Source of the DNA: Pseudozyma flocculosa PF-1
Lineage: Eukaryota > Basidiomycota > Ustilaginomycetes > Ustilaginales > Ustilaginaceae
Length of the DNA stretch: 64,000 nt
NCBI RefSeq assembly: GCF_000417875.1
Contig: NW_006920870.1
Coordinates: forward strand, 1,420,246-1,484,245
Reading direction: 5' to 3'
This document shows, one piece after another, positions 19,515 through 29,305 of this stretch. The position numbers and the translations under genes were made by a program. The notes beneath the pieces are model-generated. The model was not told the origin of the DNA. It saw nothing but the letters and a program-made list of their open reading frames with translations, and did not search any database. Each line of letters opens with the position of its first letter. Position 1 is the stretch's first letter.

Positions 19515-21765
19515 ATGCTCCGGACTCCGGGCAGCGCAAGTGGCGCCGCGCACATCGTCTTCCCGCGGCCCAGCCATTCGGCTCTCGCCGCGCGCGACCA
19601 TGCTCTCCTCCGCCCCATTCCCGTGCGCAGTCCGGTCTCTTTGCCCCACCCTGCCGAGATGCGCAACACCGCTAAGCAGTCGTCGTGCCCTTTCCTCTTG
19701 CTTGCTCTATCCCGCCACAGAAGTCGACCGAGGACCAATCGCAGCAAGGTGATCCCCACCCGGCCCTCCAACCTGGCAGCATCACCCATCCACAGCTGCA
19801 CACGCTCCTCTTGACCCTCGAGCTCCTCGCCCCTCCTGTCCAGTTCGGCTACGAAAGAGGCCAGGGATGGCGAAGCGACGCCGCAGCCTACACCGACCTG
19901 CTGCATTGGCGCGACGTCGAAGCCGTAGCCCTGCTCGACAGCGTCCAGCACCAGCTCTCCCAGCTCGACCCGCAGCTGTTTGCCGGCGAGCCGCTCCAGC
20001 GCCAGCTCGAATGGACCCTCTTCAACGCCGTCGTCGCTCTCGCACGCTTCGTACCGGTCGCCGCGCATCTGGAACAGGGAGATGCAGAGTGCGATGAGGC
20101 AGAGGCCAGCGAGGACGACGACGAGGCGCCCAACGACGGCTGGGTCACGTCAAAGTCGACCGGCGTAGCTACAGGTGGGTGTCTGGCCCGTCTAGACTCC
20201 ACAGCGCATTGCGTTCACACACAAGTAGACTGACGGAATTTCCTTCCTCGTGCCTTTGGCCCGACAGATGCCCTCTCGAGCGCCACGTCGCTGCTCGCAT
20301 CCCGAACCACCCTCTCGCGCTACCGCCTCGCCACCTCGCTCCTCGACATCCACATCCAACCTCTCTACCGCGCCTCGGCCCAGTCGGGACCGACCGACCC
20401 GACGACGGGACGGAAACGCGCACCAGCACCGGGCCACGCGCTCCTCGTCTCGCCCGGCATGGGCGTGCACGACTCGCTCGACGAGGTGCCAGCATGGAAG
20501 GGCGGCGACGTCACCGTGCCCCCTGCTGCTGCTGCTGCTGCTGCAAACGCCGGCGGTGGAGCCGCTCTAGCACCGTCGCTCGCGCAGCGCGATTCGGCGC
20601 TGGGGAACTGGAACGTGCTCGCGTACGCCATCGTCCTGCTGCGCCGTTGCTGCGCCGGCGCTGACGACGACGACGGCGACGACGTGTGGAGACGGACGTG
20701 GTACCGCCTCGTGCCGCCGCTCATGGCTCTGCTCGAGGACCACGAGCCGCGCTTCCGTCTTGCGGCGTCTCGACTGGTCCAGCTCCTCCTCCTTCCCTCT
20801 TCCTCATCGAATGACGAGGAACGGGGCATCGACGCGACCCTCGTCCGCACGACGGGCATCGCGACGCTGCTCGAATCCGGTCTCGAGGCCAACCTGCACC
20901 TGACCACGGATGCGCTCGGTATCGAGTTGCTGGACAGTTCGATCGGGTCTCTTCGGTCCCTCATCCTCCTTCTCCTTCCCCCGGATTCTGCCCCTGCCTC
21001 TACCTCTACCTCTACCTCTTTGGGGGATGCCGGGGGGAGGGGGAGGGATGGGTTCGAAGCGTTGTGCACCCTCGTATCCGAGGGGATACTGCACAAATGG
21101 GCCTACATCGTCATGCCTTCCTCTCCCTCGTTGCGGAGGAGGGACATCAGGATGCTCGGTACGACGGTCAAGTGGCTACGTACCCTCTCGATGGATCTGG
21201 GTGGAGGGTGTAGGCGCTTCATCGGGGTCGTTGTCGACGTCCTGCTCTGTTCTTGGCTGCGTCAGGTCCGCTTTGACCTTGCCCCGGTGTGGATGCGGAG
21301 CGAGGTGGAAACGACGTCGGTCGATATCCTCGATACCGCGCGTACCCTCTTGACCCTCTGTCTACCCCCCAACACCGGCAGGGGCGGGGGGAGGGGGAGG
21401 GGCAAGGTAGAGGCTGTATCGGCCAATCGAACTCGTATCGTCGATGCACTGGCACGCTGTTGGACTCGCTCGTCTGTCCCAACCCCCACTTCTCCTCTTC
21501 CTCAGCAGCAAGAGAGGGTGAGGGTTGAGGTGCGAACGGCTTTCCAACGTCTCTACACGACCCTCGTACACGTCGACCCCGCCATTCGCAACGTGAGTCC
21601 TTCCTCCTCCCCTCGTCATCTCTCACCTTAGTGGGTAAACCTCGACCTGACCCGACCCGACCCTTGCACGACCCTCACTGCACCCTCCACGACCCAAAGC
21701 ATTTCGAGCGTCTCGTCACCCTCGATCCCGATCGGTTCGGACCTGTCTTTGCCTCTTCACCCTAG
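19515..21765 (+). CDS. TTI2: Tti2-like subunit of the TTT complex
   Basis: Best model is exons 19515-19622, 19721-20174, 20268-21592 and 21700-21765 (650 residues). Exons 2 and 3 are firm. Exon 1 is inferred from a GTGCGC donor and matching phase. The last short exon (HFERLVTLDPDRFGPVFASSP) is preferred because it keeps phase 0 after a GTGAGT donor. Reading through that donor would instead end at about 21631. The helical-repeat body carries Tti2-type blocks: LMALLEDHEPRFRLAASRLV, ANLHLTTDALGIELLDSSIG, ILHKWAYI and RDIRMLGTTVKWLRTLS. With Tel2 and Tti1, Tti2 forms the TTT cochaperone that matures the PIKK kinases (Tel1/ATM, Rad3/ATR, TOR). It converges on NBS1, an activator of one of those kinases. 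Confidence 0.8.
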
Positions 21766-22006
21766 TCCCTACCCTCTTCTCCCTCCTCCGCTCACGATTC
21801 GAAATGGAATACAGCGGCTAGTGGCCAGGGCAGTGCATCGGACGCGTCCTGTCGCGTCGTGTGGCGTCGTCGATTTGATTAGCAGGACGACAAGAGGAGG
21901 CCGACTCCCCCCGATTTGACCGTCTCAAGGGCAGCCACACTTCAACTCCATCATGGCTCACATCCGCCTTCACCTAGGTCCTCTCCCCCCAGATCGCCCG
22001 ACCCGC

Positions 22007-25000
22007 TCAGAATGCACTCTGACCCGGCCTCCGACCTCCGCCCCTCCTCTGCGTGCCCCTCTGCGTCGCCGCCGCCGTAGCCGCAGCAGCCGCAGCAGCA
22101 GCACCCCGCCGGTTGCGCGCCGACGTCGACGCTCCGAACCCTGCAAAGTTGCCGTCGCCTCCATCTCGGCCGCTGCCTCCGTCATCGCTCGAGTCATCGA
22201 CGACGACGACCACGTCGTCGTCGTCTTCGACGGCCGCCGCCTTGGCCCTCGCCCTCTTTTTGCGTGGCGATGCGCCGCCTACCGGCGCTTGGCTGTCTTC
22301 TTCGTCTTGTTCTTCCATCGCCTCTTCGTCCGACCTCGTCGTCGCGGCTCGGCGCTTGACCCCGCCTGCTCGCCCTCCGCCCTTGATCGTCTCGCTGCTC
22401 TCCCTCGAGGTTCCCTGCATCGTCGCCAAAGAGCGTCCCGACGATGCCCCCGCCGTCGCTGCCGCAGTCACAGTGGCCGGTCTGGCTCGCGTCTTTGCCG
22501 TCGTCGTCGTCCGTGTGGCCCCGCCCCGTCGGGTACGGGCTGCGGCCCTCGAGGTCGCCGGAGCGAGAATGGACATGTCGCCCTCGTCGTCGCTATCGAG
22601 GCCAGTCAGGTCCAGGTTGGCCCGCACCGGTCCAGAGTCGGACATGGCCTCCCCGATTTCATCATCCTCCTCCTCTTCGTCGTCGGCTGCGACCGCCGCG
22701 CCACGCCGCCTCGCCGTGCTCGCCGAGACCTTGCGCCGTCCAGCCGCTCTGCTGGGCGCCATCTCGGCATCTGAGTCGTCGGACAGCACCAGATTGATGT
22801 TGGTGCCTCGCACACGACCGCCCGTCGGCGGCTGTGCGATCAGGTCCATCTCCTCGCCGTCGACTGTGATCCGGTTGGCCGCCGCCGCCGCCGCCGCCTG
22901 CGCCTCGGTGCCGCCCGAGCCCTTCTTGCGCCAGTAGGCGTCGCCGATGCCGTAGTCGTGCGCCTCGGTCAGCTGCATCGCCACCGGCTGCCGGCTCCTC
23001 GGGATCGGCGGCCGGCCACCCTGCGGCGCTCGCTGCTGCTGCGACTTGGGCTTGAACTTTTTAAAGTTGGGCACGCCCTGCCACTCCGGACGCGGGCTGC
23101 CCTCGCCGCTGCCGCCGTCATCGCGGACCCTCCGGACCGCCAGCGGCACAAAGTCGACCTGGACAAAGTTGCCGCGCACGTCGATGCGCAGCTCCTCCTC
23201 GGCCAGCTTCTTGAACGCCTCAAAGTCCTCGTCGACCTGGAACTTGTCGGCCTGCCGCTGGGCCGCCGGCTGAGCGGCATTCCTGCCACGCGAGGTCGTG
23301 GGCTTGGTGATTTTGAGCTGGTTGAACTCGTCGTCAAACTCGTCCATCTTCTTGCGCCGCGACTTCTGCGTGTTGAGCGCCTGCAGGAACTCGGGCTCGG
23401 TGTCGGGCTGGCCGCCCTTGGCCACGCCGTTCCTGCCGTTGGCGGCGTCGGGCGAGCGGCGGATAACCTGGTTGGCAGCCGTGGCGTGCGCGGCGGTTGG
23501 AGGCGCGCCCGTGCCGCTGGCTGCCTCGCGAGATGCCGCTTCTACGACGCTGACCGAACGCTGCCGCTTGCGAGCTGCTGCAGCCGCTGCATCATCGACA
23601 AGGTCGACGTCCTGGCCGGCCGCTGGGCGTTTCCTGGCGCCTTGGCTCGTGGTCCTCGACATGCTGTCATGGCCGTCGACCTCCATGCTTTCCGCCACGT
23701 CGTTTTCGTGCACCGTCCCGAGCCTGGAACGCCCGCCAGCCCTCCTCGTGGTGCGTCCACCGCCCTGAGCCGACTGCAAAGTGCCGACGCCGCCCTCGTC
23801 ATCGAAGCCATCCTCGTCCATCGCCACCGAGGCTTCCTGCGTCGCCCTCTGCGCGTCGTCGATCGACTGCGACTCGCGCCGGTCCTCCTCGTCCAGCTCC
23901 ATCCTGTACTTTTTGCTCCTTGGGATGCCGCCCGGCGACAGCGATGCGCTTCCTCGCGCTGCCGCGTCGTCGTGCGCCCCTGCAGACCCGCCGGCGCCCT
24001 GCAGCAGGTCATCAAAGATTTCGGAGCGCCGGCTCTTGGCGCCCTCAGTGCCGGTACGCCTCGTCAGGCGGCTGCCGAGACGACGCGAGGGGGTGGGCGG
24101 GACCGGAGGGGTGGGATCCGCTGCCTCTGGCGCCGCAGGTGCGACGAGCGACCCCGTCGGCTCAGGCGCGTCGGTGACGAGATCGATGCTGGCGCTGCGA
24201 TCCTGTTCGCCGGTGTTGACAGCGGAGGTCGCTGCCTCTGCATTGGCGCCGGCCCCTTCGCCATACAGCTCGTCAAGGATGTTGCCGCGTTGGGCCCTCC
24301 GGCGCAGAGGTCTGCGGGCAGTCGCTGGTGCGTCGTCGGTCTGGACCGAGGGCGTGGGTGCGAGCTCGCTCGTCGGCGCTGCAGCGATGCTCGAGGGCGG
24401 CGGAGCAGCATCGCCTGCTGCAGAGGCGGCGGTGACGGGCACAGATGGCGTTGGCGCAGCAAGAGCGTCTGCGATGTCGACGTGGCCGGCGCCGGTCGGT
24501 GGAGGTTCGACGCGGGTGACGTCGCCATCTGCGGTGGCGCTGGGTGTCGGTAGCACCTGCTGCTGCTTCTGCTGCTGCGGTCTCTCGACCGAGGGGCCAC
24601 GCACACCGTCGGCTTGGCCGGCCTTGTCCCGGGCTTGGTCTTGGCCGTGCCCGTCACTGTCGACGTCGTCTGCGCTGACGTCGGCCGCCGAGGGCATGAT
24701 GTTGAGCGTGGAGCGGGCGTCGGCCAAGATGACGGCGCTGGTAACGGCGTGGAAGCCCGAGGGCATGGGTACGCCGAGGTTGGCGCAGGCGGCGGCGCAG
24801 GCGCGGTGCCAGGGCTCGCCCTCGTGGCTGCCGTTGACGAGGACGACGAGGCCGTCGTCGGGGGCCTCGCGGGTGCCGACGGTGCCGCTATTGCGGCGGT
24901 ACGAGATGGCGCGGTTGCGGTAGGGCATGAGGAGGCGGACAAAGTCGGCCTTTGTGGCGAGGGAGTCGGTGAGCGGGTTGTGGACGATGACGTGGGCGCC

Positions 25001-25852
25001 TCCGAGGGCGAGGATGTTGCGGTAGATGGCCAGCTCGTTGTCGTCGGCGGGCAGCGCGAAAAAGACGACGGTGGTGCCGCTAAACATGAGCGGGCGTACG
25101 TCCGAGGGGAGGAGCTGCTGCTCGACGTCGGGCTGTCCGAGGAAATCTGCGGCGTCTGCGGTTGGGAGGAAGCGGTCGAGGGGTTTTGGCTCGTGGAAGA
25201 CGGTCTCGAGGGAGTGTTCGTGGTGCCTGGGCAGCTGACCGAGCTCGATCAGCTGCTCGAGGAAGGCGAGGGTGACTATGGGCTTTGCCTGTACGAGAGC
25301 GCTGAGGACCGTTTCTGTGGGTTTGACCTGGGAGAGGCAGAGGTGGGTGTAGCCTTTGCGCCATTTTGACTTGGGTGGCGAGAGGTGGATGCCGAGCGAT
25401 GCGGCGATGGGGGCGAGGGGCTCGAGGGTGGTGGCCTTGATGTGCTTTCCCGAGAAGCATATGGCGTAGGGTTTCCATACGAGAGTGAGGGAGATTGTGG
25501 TTGTGAGGGGAAAGGAGCAGCCGTGGTGGAGGGTGATTGGCTGGTTTGGGGGGAAGGCGATGTCGTGTGTGGTGTCTGGGTCGTTGTCGTCGGGCGTGCG
25601 TACTACAAAGGATGGCCTGCTCTTGTTTGGTTCGAAGGTGAGGGTGACTTGTGGGCGTGCGTCGATGTCGGTGAGGTGGTGCGGGGAGAGGGTGTCGACG
25701 GCGATGCGGCAGGCGGTGCGCGAGACAAACTTGCTGTCGACGAGGATGTCTGCGGGGATCTTTCTACCGATGAGGTAGTTCTGGCCGTACTTGAGGAGCT
25801 TTGCGTGCTCGTCGCGCACGTCCTCGCCGAAGCGGCCGCAGAGGAGCCACAT
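22007..25852 (-). CDS. NBS1: Nibrin/Nbs1 subunit of the MRN complex
   Basis: One exon, 1281 residues from ATG 25852 (MWLLCGRFG); the frame extends upstream but has no ATG there. An FHA domain opens the protein, with LIGRK (R30) and SRTACRI (S44, R45) forming the phosphothreonine pocket. It is followed by tandem BRCT domains at about 130-205 (starting YAICFSGKHIKAT) and 255-360. This FHA-BRCT-BRCT order is diagnostic of Nbs1/Xrs2. Near residue 927 the short motif PNFKKFKPK matches the Mre11-binding NFKxFxK element. Acidic and basic low-complexity sequence follows, including a DDDD/VVVVV patch and NFAGFG close to the C-terminus, possibly the Tel1/ATM-binding region. The protein senses double-strand breaks and recruits Tel1. 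The middle third (about 400-880) is disordered and Ala/Ser/Thr-rich. It is longer than human nibrin (754). Confidence 0.9.
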   Translation of the reverse strand: MWLLCGRFGEDVRDEHAKLLKYGQNYLIGRKIPADILVDSKFVSRTACRIAVDTLSPHHLTDIDARPQVTLTFEPNKSRPSFVVRTPDDNDPDTTHDIAFPPNQPITLHHGCSFPLTTTISLTLVWKPYAICFSGKHIKATTLEPLAPIAASLGIHLSPPKSKWRKGYTHLCLSQVKPTETVLSALVQAKPIVTLAFLEQLIELGQLPRHHEHSLETVFHEPKPLDRFLPTADAADFLGQPDVEQQLLPSDVRPLMFSGTTVVFFALPADDNELAIYRNILALGGAHVIVHNPLTDSLATKADFVRLLMPYRNRAISYRRNSGTVGTREAPDDGLVVLVNGSHEGEPWHRACAAACANLGVPMPSGFHAVTSAVILADARSTLNIMPSAADVSADDVDSDGHGQDQARDKAGQADGVRGPSVERPQQQKQQQVLPTPSATADGDVTRVEPPPTGAGHVDIADALAAPTPSVPVTAASAAGDAAPPPSSIAAAPTSELAPTPSVQTDDAPATARRPLRRRAQRGNILDELYGEGAGANAEAATSAVNTGEQDRSASIDLVTDAPEPTGSLVAPAAPEAADPTPPVPPTPSRRLGSRLTRRTGTEGAKSRRSEIFDDLLQGAGGSAGAHDDAAARGSASLSPGGIPRSKKYRMELDEEDRRESQSIDDAQRATQEASVAMDEDGFDDEGGVGTLQSAQGGGRTTRRAGGRSRLGTVHENDVAESMEVDGHDSMSRTTSQGARKRPAAGQDVDLVDDAAAAAARKRQRSVSVVEAASREAASGTGAPPTAAHATAANQVIRRSPDAANGRNGVAKGGQPDTEPEFLQALNTQKSRRKKMDEFDDEFNQLKITKPTTSRGRNAAQPAAQRQADKFQVDEDFEAFKKLAEEELRIDVRGNFVQVDFVPLAVRRVRDDGGSGEGSPRPEWQGVPNFKKFKPKSQQQRAPQGGRPPIPRSRQPVAMQLTEAHDYGIGDAYWRKKGSGGTEAQAAAAAAANRITVDGEEMDLIAQPPTGGRVRGTNINLVLSDDSDAEMAPSRAAGRRKVSASTARRRGAAVAADDEEEEDDEIGEAMSDSGPVRANLDLTGLDSDDEGDMSILAPATSRAAARTRRGGATRTTTTAKTRARPATVTAAATAGASSGRSLATMQGTSRESSETIKGGGRAGGVKRRAATTRSDEEAMEEQDEEDSQAPVGGASPRKKRARAKAAAVEDDDDVVVVVDDSSDDGGSGRDGGDGNFAGFGASTSARNRRGAAAAAAAATAAATQRGTQRRGGGRRPGQSAF

Positions 25853-26665
25853 GCTGGAGGTGGCAAAGGGGGAGGCCAGGTTGGGAGAGGCGGGCAAGGA
25901 CGATGTTGCCGACGAGGTGCGCCGATAGCGACGTGGTCAGCAGTGTGTGGGTTGAGGCAGACGAGTGCGTGGCTCGAGGATCAGGCAGAGCGAGGGATGA
26001 GCATGGTTGCAGACGATGGGGCGACGATGTGCATGTGCGGGCGCGGGTGCAATGCCTTTGCGGGTCGAGGGCGGAGGCGGTGGTGGGAGAGGAAGGTGGC
26101 GAGAGGGTGAGGGTGAGGGTGAGGGTGAGAGACCAACACCTGCTGGCCTGGCCTTTGCTGCTGCTCAGCTTGCCTCCACCTAGGCAGCCGTCTTGGCTCG
26201 CGTGGCCAGCCAGGCCAGCCAGGCCAGCCAGACCAAGCAGCAGGCAGGCTAGGGGGCAGCCGGGCCGCCGCTGGTTGGGCCCTGGAATCCAACCACGCCG
26301 AGCCAGGCCAGGCCAAGGGTCAGCAGCCAGCGCTTGGACCACGCCAGAGGCAGGCAGGCAGTCGCCGCCATTTCAGCCCCCACCCCACCCTTCGGGCCAG
26401 CCCAGCCCAGGCCAGGCCAGCCAGCGCAACGACAACCAGGCCAGCCAGGCCAGCCAGGCCTGGCTGGCACACCACCGACCGCGGCCCACTCGCTCGCCGC
26501 CTTTCGCCTTTCTTCCAACGCCATCCTCGACACCATCCTCGACGCCATCCTCGACGCCATCCTCGACGCCACCCTCGACGCCATCACCCCTTCACCATCT
26601 CCCTCACCGCAAACCCTCGTCCTCCCCTACATCCGGGCATCTGCCTGCCCACCCCGCCCCCCGCC
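25853..26665. other. Divergent promoter region NBS1 / VHS-GAT gene
   Basis: 813 bp containing a GAGGGT run (26102-26130), dense GGCCAGCCA pentamer-like repeats (26200-26236 and 26405-26470) and a 12-bp minisatellite at 26520-26583. No gene supported. Confidence 0.5.
26520..26583. repeat. 12-bp minisatellite (about 5 units)
   Basis: Tandem copies of a unit close to CCATCCTCGACG, with single-base variants, in the likely 5' leader or promoter of the VHS-GAT gene, ending about 80 bp before its ATG. Confidence 0.75.
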
Positions 26666-27641
26666 ATGTACAACCACCACAGCAGCCGATACTCGAACTC
26701 GGCAAACTCGTCGTCATCCTCATCTCGCCCGCACAGCGCAATCGGCCAGGGCGGGCCACTCGGCGCTTGGGCAGACTGGGCCGTACGCAACCTCGACCCA
26801 GACATCCAAGTCACCCCTGTACAGACCTACGTCGGTGAGCAGCCGCGCCGCCTCATCCTGGACTTGCTTCCCTCGCTTCCACCCTCGCTCATTCGCCCAT
26901 CCTCGCTCCTCTCCCCGCTCCCCGTCCAGAACGCTGCTGCCACCCATCCCTCGGACAGCCCAACCTCGCCCTCAACCTCGAACTCGCAGACTACGTCAAC
27001 CAGAAAAAGGCAAACACGTGAGCACACGTCGGCGCTCTTTTCACCCTCCGCGCGCCCATGCCCACGCCCTCACCTCGCCCATGTCCCTCCCTGTCCTCCC
27101 TCATCCACCACCGCCCTGCAGCCCGCGCGAGGCCGCCATCGAGACGGTGCGCAAGATCAACTCGCGCAACCCGCACGTCGGCATGCTCGGCCTCTCCGTG
27201 AGTGGGACTGCGCCCCTGCTCCTCCCTGCGCCGCTGCTGACCCGCCCCTCGTCCTCCCCCCTCGCAGCTCCTCGACATCCTCGTCAAGAACTGCGGATAC
27301 CCCTTCCACCTCCAGATTGCCACAAAGGAGTTCCTCAACGAGCTCGTAAAGCGCTTCCCCGAGCGTCCCTCGCCCTTTCCCTCGCCCGTACAGACCAAGA
27401 TCCTCGAGCTCATCCACGAGTGGAAACTCACCCTCTGCGTCACCAGCAAGCACAAGGAGGACCTCGTCCACATCCGCGACATGCACCGCCTCCTCAGCTA
27501 CAAGGGTGAGAAGGACAGCTCGACGTGTGGTCAGGCATCGAGCTCACAGAGGCCCTTTGCTCCCCTTCGTCGCCACTAACCATCTTCGCACCTTGCCCTC
27601 GCTTTCAACTTCTCCCTCCCGCTCGACCCGTCGGCCTGCCC

Positions 27642-27676
<35 letters not shown>

Positions 27677-28817
27677 CCCTCGCCCTCGCCCTCGCCCTCG
27701 CCCTCGCCACGCAGGCTACCGCTTCCCCAACATCGATTCGCGAGCCGCCAGCGTCATGAACCCGGAAAACAACCTCAAGTCGCCCGAGGAGCTCGAGGAA
27801 GAGGACCGCGCAGCGCAGGGCGCCAAGCTGCAGGAGCTCATCCGCCGAGGCACGCCGCGCGACCTTGCCCAGGCGCAGGAGCTCATGAAGATCATGTCGG
27901 GCGCCGAGCCCGAGTCCAAGCCCGACTACAGCTCCCAGACGCGCAAGGAGCTCGACAAGATCCAGAGCCGCGCCATCCTGCTCAACGACATGCTCAACAA
28001 CGCCAACCAGGGCGAGAGGTTTGCAAAGGGCGACGCCTACGACCAGATCTCGGCCCACCTCCGCAGCGTACAGCCGCGCATCCAAAAGTGGATTGGCGAG
28101 GCCGAGGGCGCCGACGACGGCGAGGCGGATTCGCACGTGGGCATGGAGCGCCTCCTCCTCATCAACGACCTCATCAACCAGGTGTGCGAGCGCTACAAGG
28201 CCTTTACTCGGGGCGACTGGAGCGCCACGGCCAACATCGACCCCAGCATCGACCCGAGCCGCGGCGGCGCAGACGCCGTGCCCACGGCCAAGATCCAGGA
28301 CCTGATCGACTTCGACGACGCAGACAGCGGGCCAGGGGCGTCAGGAGCCGCAGGGTCGGCCGGCAGCGGAAGCGGCAACATCATGGACGACTTTGCCAGC
28401 CTCACGTTTGACGATGCGCCTGCCGCCGCCACGGCATCGGCCGCCAGCCAAACAGCGGCGCCCTCGTCTTCGTCAGCGAGCGCTACGGGGCCAGGGGGAC
28501 TACCAGCCGACCTATTCTCGGCGCCGTCTGCATCGTCGTCTTCATCGCTCAACGGCGGCGGCGGCGGCAGCGGAGGAGGGTGGGGAGCGCTGCAGCTTCC
28601 GACATCCTCGACGTCCTCGCCCGCGCCCACCGGTACGTCGGCGGCAGGGAGATCGGGCCAGTCGTTTATCGACGCGCCTACCCTCGTACCTTCCAAGCCC
28701 GGTACGCCGTCTTCCCAGTCGACGACGGCGACGACGCAGCCACAGTCGACCTCGGCCTCTGTGCAGGGGTCCAAGAAGAATGATCCGTTTGCGGATCTCG
28801 ATGACCTGTTCAAGTAA
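26666..28817 (+). CDS. VHS-GAT domain trafficking adaptor (GGA/TOM1-like)
   Basis: Five exons (26666-26834, 26930-27017, 27122-27197, 27268-27505, 27715-28817) encode 557 residues, and every phase matches. The VHS domain (about 36-190) reads ALNLELADYVNQKKANT, then ETVRKINSRNPHVGMLGLSLL, LVKNCGYPFH and a C-terminal helix pair. A GAT domain follows (about 215-345) with ELDKIQSRAILLNDMLNN and LLLINDLINQVCERYKAF. After a DLIDF clathrin-box-like motif the tail is Ser/Ala/Gly-rich and ends NDPFADLDDLFK. Such proteins bind ubiquitinated or acidic-dileucine cargo and Arf at the trans-Golgi or endosome. No gamma-adaptin-ear domain is visible. The protein therefore resembles TOM1 or fungal VHS-GAT proteins more than full GGAs. 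The fourth intron holds a (CCCTCG)n array next to its 3' splice site. Confidence 0.88.
27655..27708. repeat. (CCCTCG)n hexanucleotide array inside an intron
   Basis: About nine CCCTCG units end six bases before the acceptor of intron 4 of the VHS-GAT gene. The array doubles as the polypyrimidine tract for that splice site. Confidence 0.8.
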
Positions 28818-29305
28818 GGGGCCGTCGTCGTAGTCGTGCTGCTCCGTCGTCTTCTTGATCCTCGAAGAGTTGGAGTCGAGTCGAGTCGAGTCGAGTCGCG
28901 GGAGACGGATGACACACTGTTGACCAACTCGGTCGGGCTTGCGTCCCCGCTTCGTCGCCGTCTTGTTGAGACAACCCGAAAGAGCAACGCGTGGAATGGG
29001 ATCAAGGCTGTCTACCGCCATCGAAGGGAACGAGACGAGACAAGGCGGGCGTTGCTCGACGTGTACATCGAGCTCGTCGATCTGTGCTGGACTGGGCTGT
29101 GCTATGTTGTCAATGGCGATGCTATAACGGCGAAAAGGAGCTGGAGCCTGGGGGTAGATACAAGACGAGGGAACGAAAAAAGGCACGTACGAGCGCCAGA
29201 GTAATGGCGATGGGCGATGGTACGACGCGGAACGGCCCCTTCCCCCTCTAGCTTGCCTAGCTAGCCAAGCCAGCCTCGCTAGCCGGCACGGTATGGTGGG
29301 GAGGG
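28818..29305. other. Convergent intergenic region
   Basis: 488 bp between the VHS-GAT and SPE2 stops, containing a GAGTC pentamer array (28873-28898). No gene seen. Confidence 0.5.
28873..28898. repeat. (GAGTC)n array, probable 3' UTR
   Basis: Five uninterrupted GAGTC units about 55 bp after the VHS-GAT stop. A shorter GAGTC/GAGCC array lies in the same relative place after UBA2 (34711-34730). Confidence 0.8.

Noticed and set aside
19109..20068. 319-codon minus-strand frame covering the TTI2 start
   Set aside because: Antisense to the conserved TTI2 exon 2 and to the divergent promoter; no domain.
21632..21920. Alternative TTI2 last exon starting at 21632
   Set aside because: It keeps phase but gives a Thr/Pro-rich tail without conservation. 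The 21700-21765 exon gives a compact HFERLVTLDPDRF end typical of a helical protein. Not fully excluded.
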